Assembly: GCA_023055425.1 (NCBI GenBank)
Contig: JALGPY010000002.1
Span: forward strand, 50,181,321-50,245,320
Source: Linanthus parryae
Lineage: Eukaryota > Streptophyta > Magnoliopsida > Ericales > Polemoniaceae
DNA: 64,000 nucleotides
Direction of reading: 5' to 3'
Shown here piece after piece: positions 34,777 to 45,447 of this stretch. Both the position numbers and the translations under genes were made by a program. The notes beneath the pieces were generated by a model. It worked only from the letters and a program-made list of their open reading frames with translations. It made no database searches and had not been told where the DNA came from. Each line of letters begins with the position of its first letter. Positions within the stretch are counted from its first letter, which is position 1.

Positions 34777-34788
34777 TGGTATCAGAGC
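34777..34788 (+). other. Primer-binding site (initiator tRNA-Met type)
   Basis: TGGTATCAGAGC matches the 3' end complement of plant initiator tRNA-Met, the usual primer of copia elements, immediately after the LTR. Confidence 0.88.
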
Positions 34789-35339
34789 CCGGTCGAAATC
34801 GTGCAACGGATTGAAGGAAAGAAAATTATTTTTTCTTATTTAGTTTGATCGAAGATTGCAAAGTTGAGGCAGCGTCGTGAAAAGATCAGGAGGCAGTGAA
34901 CTTTCAGTCGACGTTGGCAGGCGAAAACTAATCAAGGTAACCAATTAGTAATTGGCTTGTTCAATTATTTTATTGGTAGTGTTAAGTTGGTGAGCTGGGT
35001 TCACCAACGAGATAAAAAATTTCGCGTCGGGGTTGTTTGTGGCCGACAAAAAGAGGGAGTAGAAGCCCTCTTGTGTCTTGGATACAGCTAACAGCCATAA
35101 GAGAACTGTTGTAGTGCGTTGCCCAGGTGGATATCACAAGAGAAGCGATCCAGTGCTTCTCGCACACGCTGCTGTTGTGCCTCAATCGCGCATATTGTGG
35201 TCCAATTTTGTTTTGGACGTATCTCGACATCCAGGAATCCGATTGACTTGAAACAGGAGTCCAACTTGGGGTTTTTGGACGTTCCGGATCTGTTGGTCAG
35301 ATCATATTGTTGAGAGTTTGCACGGTTTGAGTGGGAGTG

Positions 35340-36059
35340 ATGGCGGACGATGGAAGATTCAAGATTGAGAAATTCGACGGGACGAATTTTAGCCTATGGA
35401 AGATGCAGATAGAAGACTATTTGTATCAGAAGGACTTGTACTTGTCGTTGGACGGAGTTGAGAAGAAACCAAGCGAAATTAAAGAGGAACAGTGGAAGAT
35501 TTTGGACAGAAAAGCTCTAGGACTTGTGAGATTGAGTATCGCATCGTCAGTTCTGTTCAATGTGTCGAAAGAAACGACGGCGAAGGGTTAGATGGATGCT
35601 CTCTCACAGATGTATGAGAAACCTTCAGCATCGAACAAGGTGTTTCTCATGTAGAAGCTCTTTGACATGAGGATGGCCGAGAGTGGTAATGTTTCCCAGT
35701 ACCTGAACGATTTTCACATCGTCATAAGCCAGTTGGAATCCGTCGGGATTACATGCTTTGATGACGAGATGAAGGCACTGCTGGTTCTGTCCAGGTTACC
35801 CAAGAGTTGGGGTGGCGTAGTGACTGCTGTGAGAAATTTTGCTGGAAAAGACAAGCTAGGGTACGACAACGTGGTGAGCACAGTACTCGGTGAAGAGATG
35901 CGCAGGAAGAGCAGTGGATCGAGCAAATCCTCTGATGGTGCGCTGTATGTCGAGCAGAGAGGGAGATCAGCACAGAGGAAGAACGGAAAAAAGGGTCGAG
36001 GTCGATCTAAGTCAAAGTCAAAGTGGAAGAAAAAGGACATTAAGGACATTGAGTGCTAA
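35340..36059 (+). pseudogene. Tork-like copia gag (three nonsense codons)
   Basis: Starts at ATG 35340 (MADDGRFKIEKFDG). The UBN2-type gag core includes KLFDMRMAESGNVSQYLNDF and FDDEMKALLVLSRLPKSW. The basic tail precedes the zinc knuckle. Stops at 35589-35591, 35652-35654 and 36057-36059 all lie in one reading frame; the last replaces a codon just after the first Cys of the CCHC motif (C*NCGESGHFAREC). Confidence 0.88.
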
Positions 36060-36864
36060 AACTGCGGTGAAAGCGGACATTTTGCAAGGGAGTGCAAGAA
36101 TCCGAGCAAGAAGAAGTCAAACAACCACAAAGGTAATGATTCTATTAATATTTCTGAAAGTGATCCTGAAACATTAATATTATCTGTATCCTCAAAGGAG
36201 GATGTGTGGGTGGTCGATTCTGGTGCTTCGTTCCATGCGACATGGAGAAAGGATATTCTTCATAATTACGTGCAGGGTGACTTCGGGAAGGTGTATCTCG
36301 GAGACGATGAGGCATGTAAGATTGTTGGGAAGGGAGAAATCCAATTAAACTTGGATAATGGAACAACTTTTCAGTTGACTGATGTCAGACATGTTCCAAT
36401 GTTGAAGAGGAATCTCATCTCGGTAGGACAGCTTGCAGCATCAGGTTGCAAAACTACTTTTGGAGTTGATTCCTGGAAAGTAACAAGAGGATCTATGCTG
36501 ATCGCACACGGTAAGACGGAGGGTACTTTGTATGTGACTTCAGGAACGGACAGTACCATAGCTGTCGCGTCTTCTAATATTGGCACAAGTACCTGGCACC
36601 ACAGGCTAGGACACATGAGTGAGAAGGGCATGCAGATAATGCTCAAAAAAGGCAAGCTCAAGGGTTTGAAGGAACTTGATTTGGAGTTTTGCGAGGATTG
36701 TGTCTACGGGAAGCAGAAGAGAGTCAGCTTCACCAAAGTTAGCCGAGGTAGAAAGCTCAACAGGTTGGAGTTAGTGCATACAGATGTATGGGGTCCAGCG
36801 AATGTAGCTTCTAATGGAGGTGCGTCTTACTTTGTTACTTTTATTGATGATGCCACTAGAAAAC
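36060..36864 (+). pseudogene. Tork-like copia protease and integrase N-terminus
   Basis: Same frame as gag. It contains the aspartic protease motif WVVDSGASFHAT, then NLISVGQLAASGCK, the pre-integrase zinc region (WHHRLGHMSEKG, CEDCVYGKQKRVSF) and the first integrase Asp (HTDVWGPANVASNGG). The domain is severed after FIDDATRK by E1's LTR at 36865; the bases AAAAC (36860-36864) should be E1's target duplication. Confidence 0.9.
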
Positions 36865-37491
36865 TGTGCACAAGAGATTCCGGCAGGGAGACCTCCGTGT
36901 ACACCGTATGTAGAGGATAAGAAATAGCACAGGAAGAGTTGGGTTGTGTGTAGGGAGAGAGTAAGGCAGTAGTAATGTCTGAGAGAGAGACAGAGGTTTG
37001 GCAGAGCTTCCGCGTATGGCTAGTGTGTTCTCCTTTGTATGGAAAGGTTAACGTCCTATATATAACGGAGAATATGACCGTTGCAGTGTGGTTAATGCGC
37101 CCATCAATGGCGGCTTAATTAGTGTAACCGCAACGGCACGTTCGTCCGCCTCTATAGGGACCGTTACAGCACGTTATGCGCGAATACCGGAACCGTTACG
37201 AGGTTGACCGGGTTTGACCGGATTGATCGGGTTTATGGAGCTCGTGCCATAAATCTCTCAAAGCAGTTACTAAAGGTCGCGCGCGGGCTTGGCTCGCACG
37301 CGACCGGGCTTACTCTAGCCTCCAAACCACTAAGTCCCTACAAGTCCCGTGCAGTGGTATGCGAGGGCTCTGTCTCGCAGCCCCCACATGGATCAGCTCG
37401 TCTGGTGATCCAGTGTGTGTGGAGCACAATATGGTGTGCTGGATGGTTGCCACGTGGCCAAGATCTGCCAGCTCAGAAAGCACTATCTACA
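36865..37491 (-). repeat. E1 3' LTR (627 bp)
   Basis: On the plus strand it runs from TGTGCACAAGAGATTCC to CACTATCTACA, and it aligns end to end with the two E2 LTRs, all exactly 627 bp. It differs from them at a few percent of positions, for example CGGCAGGG for CGGCGGGG and CTATATATAAC for CTATATATAGC at the TATA box. That makes E1's lineage clearly older than the split of the two E2 LTRs. Confidence 0.93.
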
Positions 37492-37505
37492 TTAGCCCCC
37501 TTTCT
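37492..37505 (-). other. E1 polypurine tract
   Basis: Minus strand AGAAAGGGGGCTAA abuts the LTR start TGTAGATAGTGC. Confidence 0.8.
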
Positions 37506-37750
37506 GCGCGTGAAGGCTCATAGCTGTATAGACTTCCATGCGCGGAAACCAACATGCGCGTTGCCGCCACGCACCAATTCAAACATGAGCAAGTTCAGCC
37601 CCCGTGCGTGTCATTATGACCTAAAACCCCTAGAGTCGTGTCGTCTGGCCTTTAGGGTTTTAGGCGTGACGTCAGCTTGTCCTGTGATTGCGCGATTCGA
37701 CGGTGACGGTTGCGATTCGACTACTGAAAGGACGCAACCCTTCATTGTTT

Positions 37751-37764
37751 TTGGATAAATACTC
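37751..37764 (+). promoter_or_regulatory. Candidate TATA box of the antisense PMD gene in E1
   Basis: TTGGATAAATACTC lies about 480 bp upstream of the PMD start codon on the plus strand and is conserved in E2 (44977-44990). A pyrimidine-rich stretch ending in TTCCGCAG (38231-38232) two bases before the ATG looks like a 3' splice site, so the leader may contain an intron. This is inference from motifs only. Confidence 0.3.
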
Positions 37765-38234
37765 TGCATTCTCCATTGTTGCAAAGCATCACTCCTTTTC
37801 TCTTAAAGTGAATGGTACCCGGAAGTCTTCGAGAGCAGATTCAGATAATCAATCACCAATTCAGAACTGCAATTCGTCTTCTTCAACTGTGCGTATCCAA
37901 GCAGGCTTCACAGAAACAAGGTTGGCCTTGTTTAATTTCGATTTAACATACTATCATATGCTTCGAACTGCGTTGGATCTGCAAACCCATTATCTGCTGA
38001 AAAACTTGTAAAGGGACTCACAACCTTTGAATTCAATTTTGATTTAATCCCCCAGTGATAAGGACCTTGAATGTAGGGCTTTTGGAATTTCTGATAATGC
38101 AAACAATTCCAATCCCTGATTTCTGAAATTGATACCAGGAACTGTTCATCTTTCTTCCCATAGATCTTGAATCTCGAAATTCAAACTGAAGTGTGGTATA
38201 TTTCTCCCCCCTTTTTTCTTGCTCTTCCGCAGGA

Positions 38235-41200
38235 ATGGCCAAGACAAAAGGAACCAAACCCACCAAGGAGGACGAAGAGATACCTGATCTTCCGCAAGCT
38301 TTGTGGCGAAAAGCCCCCTATCTGGGTGGCAAAGATTTCTACCACGCGAGGGTTAAGGCAAAGAGAATGCCTGCTTCTGTCCCCAATGAGGGATTGCTAA
38401 CGTTGACTCCCCCAGTTAACTCAGCCTTGCTCGAGTTGATTGGCTGCGAGGATGTGGTTCGATTAGGAATCGAAAATGGGTATTTCCCCTACGCTGCGAT
38501 TTCCACCCAAGCTTTTGTCCAGAAATTGGACTACATGGATGAGTGGATTGACCATGTGTTGACCGATCACGCTGCGACCCTCAATGAGGCCGGCGTATAC
38601 TTCGCTGTTCGTGCTATGAAGGGTGCTGCCGTGAAGCTGGACCAGTCCATGCTTCTAAACCTTCTTTCCCGCTACTCGCCTGCGACTCACACTTTCCACT
38701 TTGCTGAGTTCGAGGCGGCCCCCACACTCGAGGACGTGCATATGCTGTACGATCTGTCTCCCATGGGTGAAGTGGACCCTTTGAGTCCCCTGAGGACGGA
38801 TGCGGAGATCGCTTTGTACACGCAGATGGAGGAGTGCCTATCAGAGGTAAAGAAAATCTCCACCTGGTGGACCACTACCAAAGCCCTTCCCAATTGGCAG
38901 TTGGTTGACACGTCTGCGAAGAATACTTGGAATAAATGGGTGCAGTACTTCTTCCGTGACTATGCGAACAGCAGCATCACCAAGAAGCTTCTGAGTCAAG
39001 ACCCGGAGGCCAAGAATTACGTGGAGGGTAAAGGCTATCACTTGACCCTTTGTGCTTTTCTCTGTGCCTGGCTGTCGAGGTACTTAATCGATGGTCACCC
39101 GCACGATGGGGTCTTATACCACGTTCTGCCGCTTGCTGTGAAGCTTGCCCTTGGCCAGAGAGTCGCACTCGGACCCTTGGTCTTGGGCACGCTGTACTAT
39201 AGACTGGATCAGCTAGTTGTGGCCATGAAGGAGTCGCGTGGCCGCCTCGATATACTGACTTTTGTCAACATTTCCTTCTTGACGATGTGGGTATTTGAGC
39301 GATGGCCGTCCTATGCCCCAACTGCTCTTAAGCCCAACAAGTGGTGTCCCCCAGGCGAGACGGAGGAGCGTAACAGTGGCAGAGCTGCGAGGTGGTTCGG
39401 AGCGAACAATACCAAGTGCGTTTGGAGCCTAATATGCGACAAACGGCAAGAGTTCACTGCCAGGTCCTATGCCATGCGCATTGAGAACGTGCGATGGTTT
39501 CCAAAGCTGTACCCTTCTAAGGGTGTCATCTTCTCAGAAGAGCTCCTCTTCGAAGAGGGATCGCATTTCCATGAGCGCTATCGCGAATTCTTTTGCTGGT
39601 GTCTGCGAGGTTCCCTTCCTGCTCTCGCAGAGCATATTCGCGAACTCGCGCCAAGGTATGAGAGGATTACCGTGGATGTTGACCCCACTCGAGTTTCTCC
39701 CCAGTTCGGCTTTGATGCAGTGGCACCATCAATCTGGCCCCAGTCCATTATCAGAGGTTGCTATAAGCGCTTGCTAACAAAGGAGTGCAAGACAGTCTTC
39801 ATGAACAATCTTCCCTTTGAGCAGCCTGCGGGTAACCGCGAGGGTGGTTGTTCTCAGAACTGGCTCGCATACTGGGTCGCCCAGCAAACGAGGATTGAGA
39901 CACAGTCGGGCGCCCAGCCGAGTAGAGCTCCCTTGATCAAAAGAAACTCTTTTCCGTTTCGCCCGAATTGTAGTCTGAGCGAGTCTGAATATGGTTGCTA
40001 CTCATTGTTGGATCATGAGAACCATTTGTGCCCTGACGTCATTCTGAAGGAAAAGATCGCCGTAGTCAAGAGAGGCGACTCGCATGTCGTCAGATATAGC
40101 GAGACATTTGCTAAGGTAAGCAACTTTTTTCGCATGCGTTGAGCTTCCTGATTTCATACGTTGATGTCTTTATTCTATACTGTTTGCTGTAGTGTCATGT
40201 GCGGAGATTCGCATCTGGTGATCGTTCCAAGTCGCTGGTTAACATCATTGTTGCCACCAGAAGACAAGGACAGTCGTTCCTGCTAGCATCGAGGATGGAT
40301 CCCGAAGTCGAAACCAGGATTCGCGCAGTCATGAATGCTTTTGCTGACTCGCTGATAGATAATGCTCGGACCTCGTCTCCACCCAGAGATGATCCGTCTC
40401 CTCCAGCGACTGCAGCTCCGAGAGCGAAGAGGCCTAGGCAAAAGGGGATCACAATATCTTCCCCTAGGAGCGCTCCAACCTCCCCTCCAGCTAAGTCCCT
40501 TTCTGCCAAGGACAAAGGCAAAGGTCGCATGCCCAGTAAAGCGCGGAAGGAGCTCGCAGTTGAGACCTTCGTTCCATTCAAACAAGAGGAAGAAGAGGAG
40601 AGGCAGGAGCCCCGAAAAGGTGATGAAGAAGAAGAAAGAACAATTGTGATACATGAGGAAGAATCAGGAGGTACCTCCATCGCGTTTTCCGTCTCATTAT
40701 CGTAATTCTTTTGCAACTTGATCTTGAACCAATCGTTTCTTCGCAGATGATGATGATGATGAGACCATCGGTGGCCTTTTGACCAAGAGACAGAAGAGGG
40801 ATGCTCATTCTGGCATTTCGGACGAACCCATAAGCGAGGACGTTCTTGCCGAATCTAGGAGGTCAGCCGAGGAAGCTGCTGAAAGGAGAAGGCAGCGAGA
40901 AGAGGAGGAGCTCGAGCGCGTGAGGCAGCGGAGCCTCGAAGAGCAACATGTCGACGACTTAGTGCGTCTAGCTGAGGAGGAAGATGCGCTTCCCGAAGAG
41001 ATGGTTCCTCAAGCAGAAGAGGAGGATGTGGCTCCAGCAGAGGATGCGGCAGCCTTGGAGCAAGTCCAAGCAGATTTTGAAGAAATTGCAGGCGGAAATA
41101 AAGGTGAGATCTTTAATCTCGCAGTAACTTATCGAGATGTTATTGTGGGTGCGTTAAAGCATGGTGTGTCAAAGGCCGACATTCGTCGTTGGCTAGTAGG

Positions 41201-42530
41201 CAAGTGCGGTGAACCCTCAGGTAATCATTTGATCGATATGCATGAACTAAGATTAGTAACTCGAAGCATAATCATGACTAGCTTCTTCGCGCCCCAGGTC
41301 ATGCTCCTTTTAAAGACATGCTTAATGAGGACACACTAATAGGGCATGGTTCCACGTCTTTAGTGTACGACGAAGACACTGCAATCCCACCTTCGCGTGG
41401 AGGTGCTTGCTCTTAGCTTTAGCAAAAGATAGTAAAATAACGTATGATACATTTTACCTCACATCATCGCATTTTGTATCGCAGGTACTGCTGATGAACC
41501 CGTGTTGGAGCAAAGAAGTCAAACTTCTGCATCCTATGTCCCCGTGCCGAGTACTCATACCGAGAAGCCCGTCGCAGCTGCTGAATACGCAGGAGAGCCT
41601 TTTGAGGACATCATCGAACTTTCTGATGATGTCGAAGCTGACACTGTGTTAATTGAGGAAGATGCCCATGCTGGCGCTGAGGAAGTAAGAACAAGTACTG
41701 TCGATGCTACCGCATCTGAAAGTGTCCCTCGCCAAGCAACTCCGGCTGCCACTATGCCTCCGGCGATGACTGAGTCTGTGACGCCACTTCCTGTGTGGAG
41801 CTTTTGGGGCTCGCAGGTCGGGACTGCAATCGCAACTGGTGCGGCTTATACTCTTCCTTCTAACTATGAGGAGTTAGAGCTCGCAGCTGAAAGGAGAGCT
41901 ATGGAGCGTGGACAGTCTTCGACCACTCCAGCAATGCGCATTCCTTCTCTTCGTGAGATCCTTGAAGGAACTGGTAAGTCGCGGTTTGCTGTTTGCATCT
42001 CGCACAATTCATTTGCGAGTTTGATATCGTAACTTAGCTTTGACATTGCTTTAGGTTTGAAGCAATCTGATGTGAACTGGCTAGTTCGGATGCGCCTCAC
42101 CTACCCCCAATCATTTGCGAGATCTCTGGAGATAGGGCCCTTTGACAGAAGGCTGTTTCTTACCGAGGCCATTTGGATTTTGGAGCAGCTGTCTGCGGCC
42201 ACGCCTGCGACCATTTCTGCTCAGAGTGTCGAACTGCTTTTTGGCATGTGCCAAAATCTCCTGGCCAAAGTTCAAGGCAGGCTGGGTTTCAATTTTCTTA
42301 TGAAAAGAGTTACCTTGATTCGCGCAGCCACAACTTTGAAACTCGGCCACCAAAACCTCGCAGCTGAGAAGCAGAAGGTGGAGCAGCAAAAGCAAAAGGT
42401 TGACGAAGCTCTGAAGCTCTATCATGAGATGAATGCCAAGTGCGAGCAATTGAAGCAAGAAGTGGAGCAGGTAGAGAAGCTGAGCCGTCAGTTCACCCTT
42501 AATGACTCCTTGATCAAGAATTTACTTTGA
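38235..42530 (+). CDS. Antisense plant mobile domain (PMD) gene of E1, six predicted exons
   Basis: Predicted coding exons are 38235-40115, 40193-40670, 40747-41220, 41298-41402, 41485-41973 and 42055-42530. Every junction is GT-AG; intron 1 is phase 0 and introns 2-5 are phase 1, and the frame stays open for 1,300 residues. Residues ~65-560 are a plant mobile domain, with FHFAEFEAAPTLEDV, AFLCAWLSRYL and WVFERWPSY as hallmarks. The middle is Glu/Arg-rich (RRRQREEEELERVRQR) and acidic; the C-terminus has a coiled coil (EKQKVEQQKQKVDEALK). PMDs occur in plant nuclear proteins such as MAIN/MAIL1 and in transposons. It lies opposite to gag-pol, between pol and the 3' LTR. Function in the element is unknown. 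Confidence 0.82.
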
Positions 42531-43931
42531 CTTTTGAATTTGAAAAATAGCAAACAAATAGCAGAACATTAATGTAATGTTATTAGAAACATTAATGTAA
42601 TGTTTCTAGGGTTTCTCCCCCCCCCCCCCTTTTTTAACAAAAGAATCGACATTCCCGTTTTGCCCTTTCCGGGATTTGATGGAATATCTCTGTGCACATC
42701 TAATAATGACATCAGCAATTGATATTCTGCTTGATTTTCGCGCTAATTTCTCGTAAGATAAGCACGCTTTTCTTGGGAAGTCAATCCGAATCATGACCAT
42801 CCGTCATTTATTAGGATACGCAACTGAATCGTCGTAGCCTTTAGTAGGGTAATTGATCGTTACCGCTTTTCAAGGCGTAAGTGATTGACCTTACCCTCTT
42901 TTCGAATTCTGCTGACTCATTTTGGCAACTGAAGAGTCTCCACAAGGTCTATATAAACCCTGTCTTTGCCATTTGGGTACTTCATCCCAAAAAATGTGCT
43001 TTGTCGTGAGTCCTTACGACTGCTGGCTTCAACGCTTGTTTTTCGTTGATTCATGGCAACTCCAAGTCATGAGACCTGAGTTTGCGCTTTGTGCTATAGA
43101 AATAGTTTCCAAGATCCGCTTTATGAGGCTTACTAATCTTTGTAACCTTCATAAAGAAAATAGAGATGATATCTCATGTGTATTCGAAGAATTTTCTTCG
43201 TCTATTATGTGTGCAGGTCATGTTTCCGGCCGCCTCCCATTGAGGTGCAGCGCCGTAGTGACCGTGCTACCGACTCGTAATGAACGGCGGAATTCTCCTC
43301 CAGCATCCCTGGAGGAGAACTTACTGCCCCCACGTTCGTGAGCTCAGGGTGGCGAACCGTTGCGTTCATCCCCGTCTACAAGGAGCCCTTGCCCTTTGGA
43401 GCTTCTGCTTGCCTGTTGAACGCCGGAACCGGTGGTTCCTCAAGCACATCTCATGGGATGTTGATCTGACAAGGGCTTTGTCAAATACTGGGATCTTGAA
43501 CGTATGGCTTCATGTGGCTCTTTGGAACAAGTCCCTACTTGCGATAGATGTTCGGCCGCAGATCTATGTATCGCATAGCCGGTGTTAGGACCGTTGAGTT
43601 CATCCTTTCTCAGTTAGGATTCCCTCGGTGTGTCACTGCTGGCTTGTCAGTTACTTCTCGAATGCATTGTAAGCCATGTTGGCTGCGTAGTTAGATTTGA
43701 GCTTTTTCGCTTGTAAGCTGCTATCTAGACAGATAAATTGTAAGTCCTTTCGACTCATAATGATAAATCACTTTTGTATGATCTGTTGTCTTGCTACACA
43801 AATTGCAACTTCGCATGTATATTGGCATATTTCGCCTTGTGTAATGCTATGTACGTACTTTGTGTTTGCTGTTTGCCGTATAAACTCGCAGATGTTTTTG
43901 TTGGATCGTTCGAGATCGTGTTTTCGCAGTT
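42531..43931. other. E1 non-coding spacer between PMD gene and repeat array
   Basis: Contains a poly(C)/poly(T) tract (42617-42636) soon after the PMD stop. A frame at 43280-43588 is also present in E2 (50472-50819), but both copies are alike at nucleotide level, so this does not prove coding. No domain recognised. Confidence 0.5.
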
Positions 43932-44089
43932 GTGCCATCTTGGCAGATGGGCTTGTGTTTTGGATTCAAGTGCAAGTGCTATCTTATCGGATAGGCTTCT
44001 GTAGACCACTTAGGATCACTTTTCACAATGTTGCTATCATAATAGACAGACTCAAGAACGAATTTTAAATCGCATTCGTATAACGCTGC
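43932..44089 (-). repeat. E1 internal ~54-bp repeat array, left part
   Basis: Diverged units of the GCTATC.TA.CAGATAGGCTT type. The last base block GCTGC (44085-44089) is the target site of E2 and reappears at 59193-59197, where the array continues. Confidence 0.85.
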
Positions 44090-44716
44090 TGTGCACATGA
44101 GATTCCGGCGGGGAGACCTCCGTGTACACCGTATGTAGAGGATTGAGGATCACACAGGAAGAGTGGGGTTGTGTGTAGGGAGAGAGTAAGTCAGTAGTAA
44201 TGTCTGAGAGAGAGACAGAGGTTTGGCAGAGCTTCCGCGTATGGCAAGTGTGTTCTCCTCTGTATGGAAAGGGTAACGTCCTATATATAGCAGAGAACAT
44301 GACCGTTGTAATGTGGTTAATGCGCCCATTGATGGCGGCTTAATTAGCTTAACCATAACGGCACGTTCGTCCGAGTATATAGGGACCGTTACAGCACGTG
44401 GTGCGCGAATACCGGAACCGTTACGAGGTTGACCGGGTTTGACCGGATTGACCGGGTTTATGGAGCTCGTGCCATAAATCTCTCAAAACAGTTACTAAAG
44501 GTCGCGCGCGGGCTTGGCTCGCACGCAACAGGGCTTACTCTAGCCTCCAAACCACTAAGTCCCTACAAGTCCCGTGCAGTGGTATGCGAGGGCTCTGTCT
44601 CGTAGCCCCCACATGGATCAGCTTGGCTGGTGATCCAGTGTGTGTGGAGCACAATATGGTGTGCTGGATGGTTGCCACGTGGCCAAGATCTGTCAGCTCA
44701 GAAAGCACTATCTACA
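44090..44716 (-). repeat. E2 3' LTR (627 bp)
   Basis: TGTGCACATGAG to CTATCTACA on the plus strand; on the minus strand TGTAGATAGTGC..TGTGCACA. Differs from the 5' LTR at five sites I can see (near 44151, 44465, 44527, 44579 and 44603). Confidence 0.95.
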
Positions 44717-44730
44717 TTAGCCCCCTTTCT
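44717..44730 (-). other. E2 polypurine tract
   Basis: AGAAAGGGGGCTAA on the minus strand, next to the 3' LTR; identical to E1's. Confidence 0.82.
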
Positions 44731-45447
44731 GCGCGTGAAGACTCATAGCTGTATAGACTTCCATGCGCGGAAACCAACATACGCGTTGCCGCCACGCACC
44801 AATTCAAATACGGGTAAGTTCAGCCCCCGTGCGTGCCATTATGACCTAAAACCCCTAGATTCGTGCCGTCTGGCTTCTAGGGTTTTAGGCGTGACGTCAG
44901 CTTATCCTGTGATTGCGCGATTCGACGGTGACGGTTGCGATTCGACTACTGAAAGGACGCAACCCTTCATTATTTTTGGATAAATACTTTGTATCCACTG
45001 TTGCAAAGCATCACTTCTTTCTCTTAAAGTGAATGGTACCCGGAGATCTTCGAGAGCAGATTCAAATAATCAATCATCAGTTCAGAACTGCAAATCGTGT
45101 TCTTCAGTTGTGCATATCCAAGCAGGCTTCAAGAAAACAAGGTTGGCCTTGTCCGATTTTGATTTAAGATACCAGTGTATGCCTTGAACTGCGTTGAATC
45201 TGTAAGCCCAGAACATATAATCTGTTGAAACTTGCGAAGAAGCTTTGATCTTTGAACCCACTTTTGCTTTAATCCTTCGATAATAAGGGCTTCGGATGTG
45301 AGATCTTGAACTCACTGATGCAACCCTTAATTTCTGAAATTGATACCAGAAACTGTTCATCTTTCTTTTCATAATAGATCTTGGATTTCGAATTTCAAAC
45401 TGAGCGTAGCACCTTTCTCCCCCCTTTTTTCTTGCTCTTCCGCAGGA

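Larger units (their letters stand above)
34485..36864 (+). mobile_element. Ty1/copia retrotransposon, Tork (Tnt1)-like, 5' portion
   Basis: 5' LTR, primer site, gag, protease and the start of integrase are present on the plus strand. It sits inside the gag gene of the Ale-like element and is itself cut at integrase residues IDDATRK by the gypsy element E1. RT, RNase H and the 3' LTR should lie past the right edge. Gag opening FDGTNFSLWKMQIEDYLYQ and the CCHC NCGESGHFAREC resemble Tnt1-type Tork elements. Three nonsense codons show it is dead. Confidence 0.9.
36865..44089 (-). mobile_element. Ty3/gypsy Tat-lineage element E1, 3' part (left of E2)
   Basis: E1 runs in minus orientation. This piece holds its 3' LTR, polypurine tract, the antisense PMD gene and the start of its internal repeat array. 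It is interrupted at 44089 by the same-family element E2 and resumes at 59193. E1 inserted into the Tork-like integrase. Its 5' LTR and most of gag are outside the window. Confidence 0.92.

Noticed and set aside
40195..40716. 173-residue minus-strand frame, and others opposite the PMD exons
   Set aside because: Shadows of the PMD coding strand; the plus strand has motifs, splice sites and cross-copy conservation of frame.
43280..43588. Frame of ~100 residues conserved in E2 at 50472-50819
   Set aside because: The two copies are similar at nucleotide level throughout; no domain, no splice context. Not enough to call a gene.
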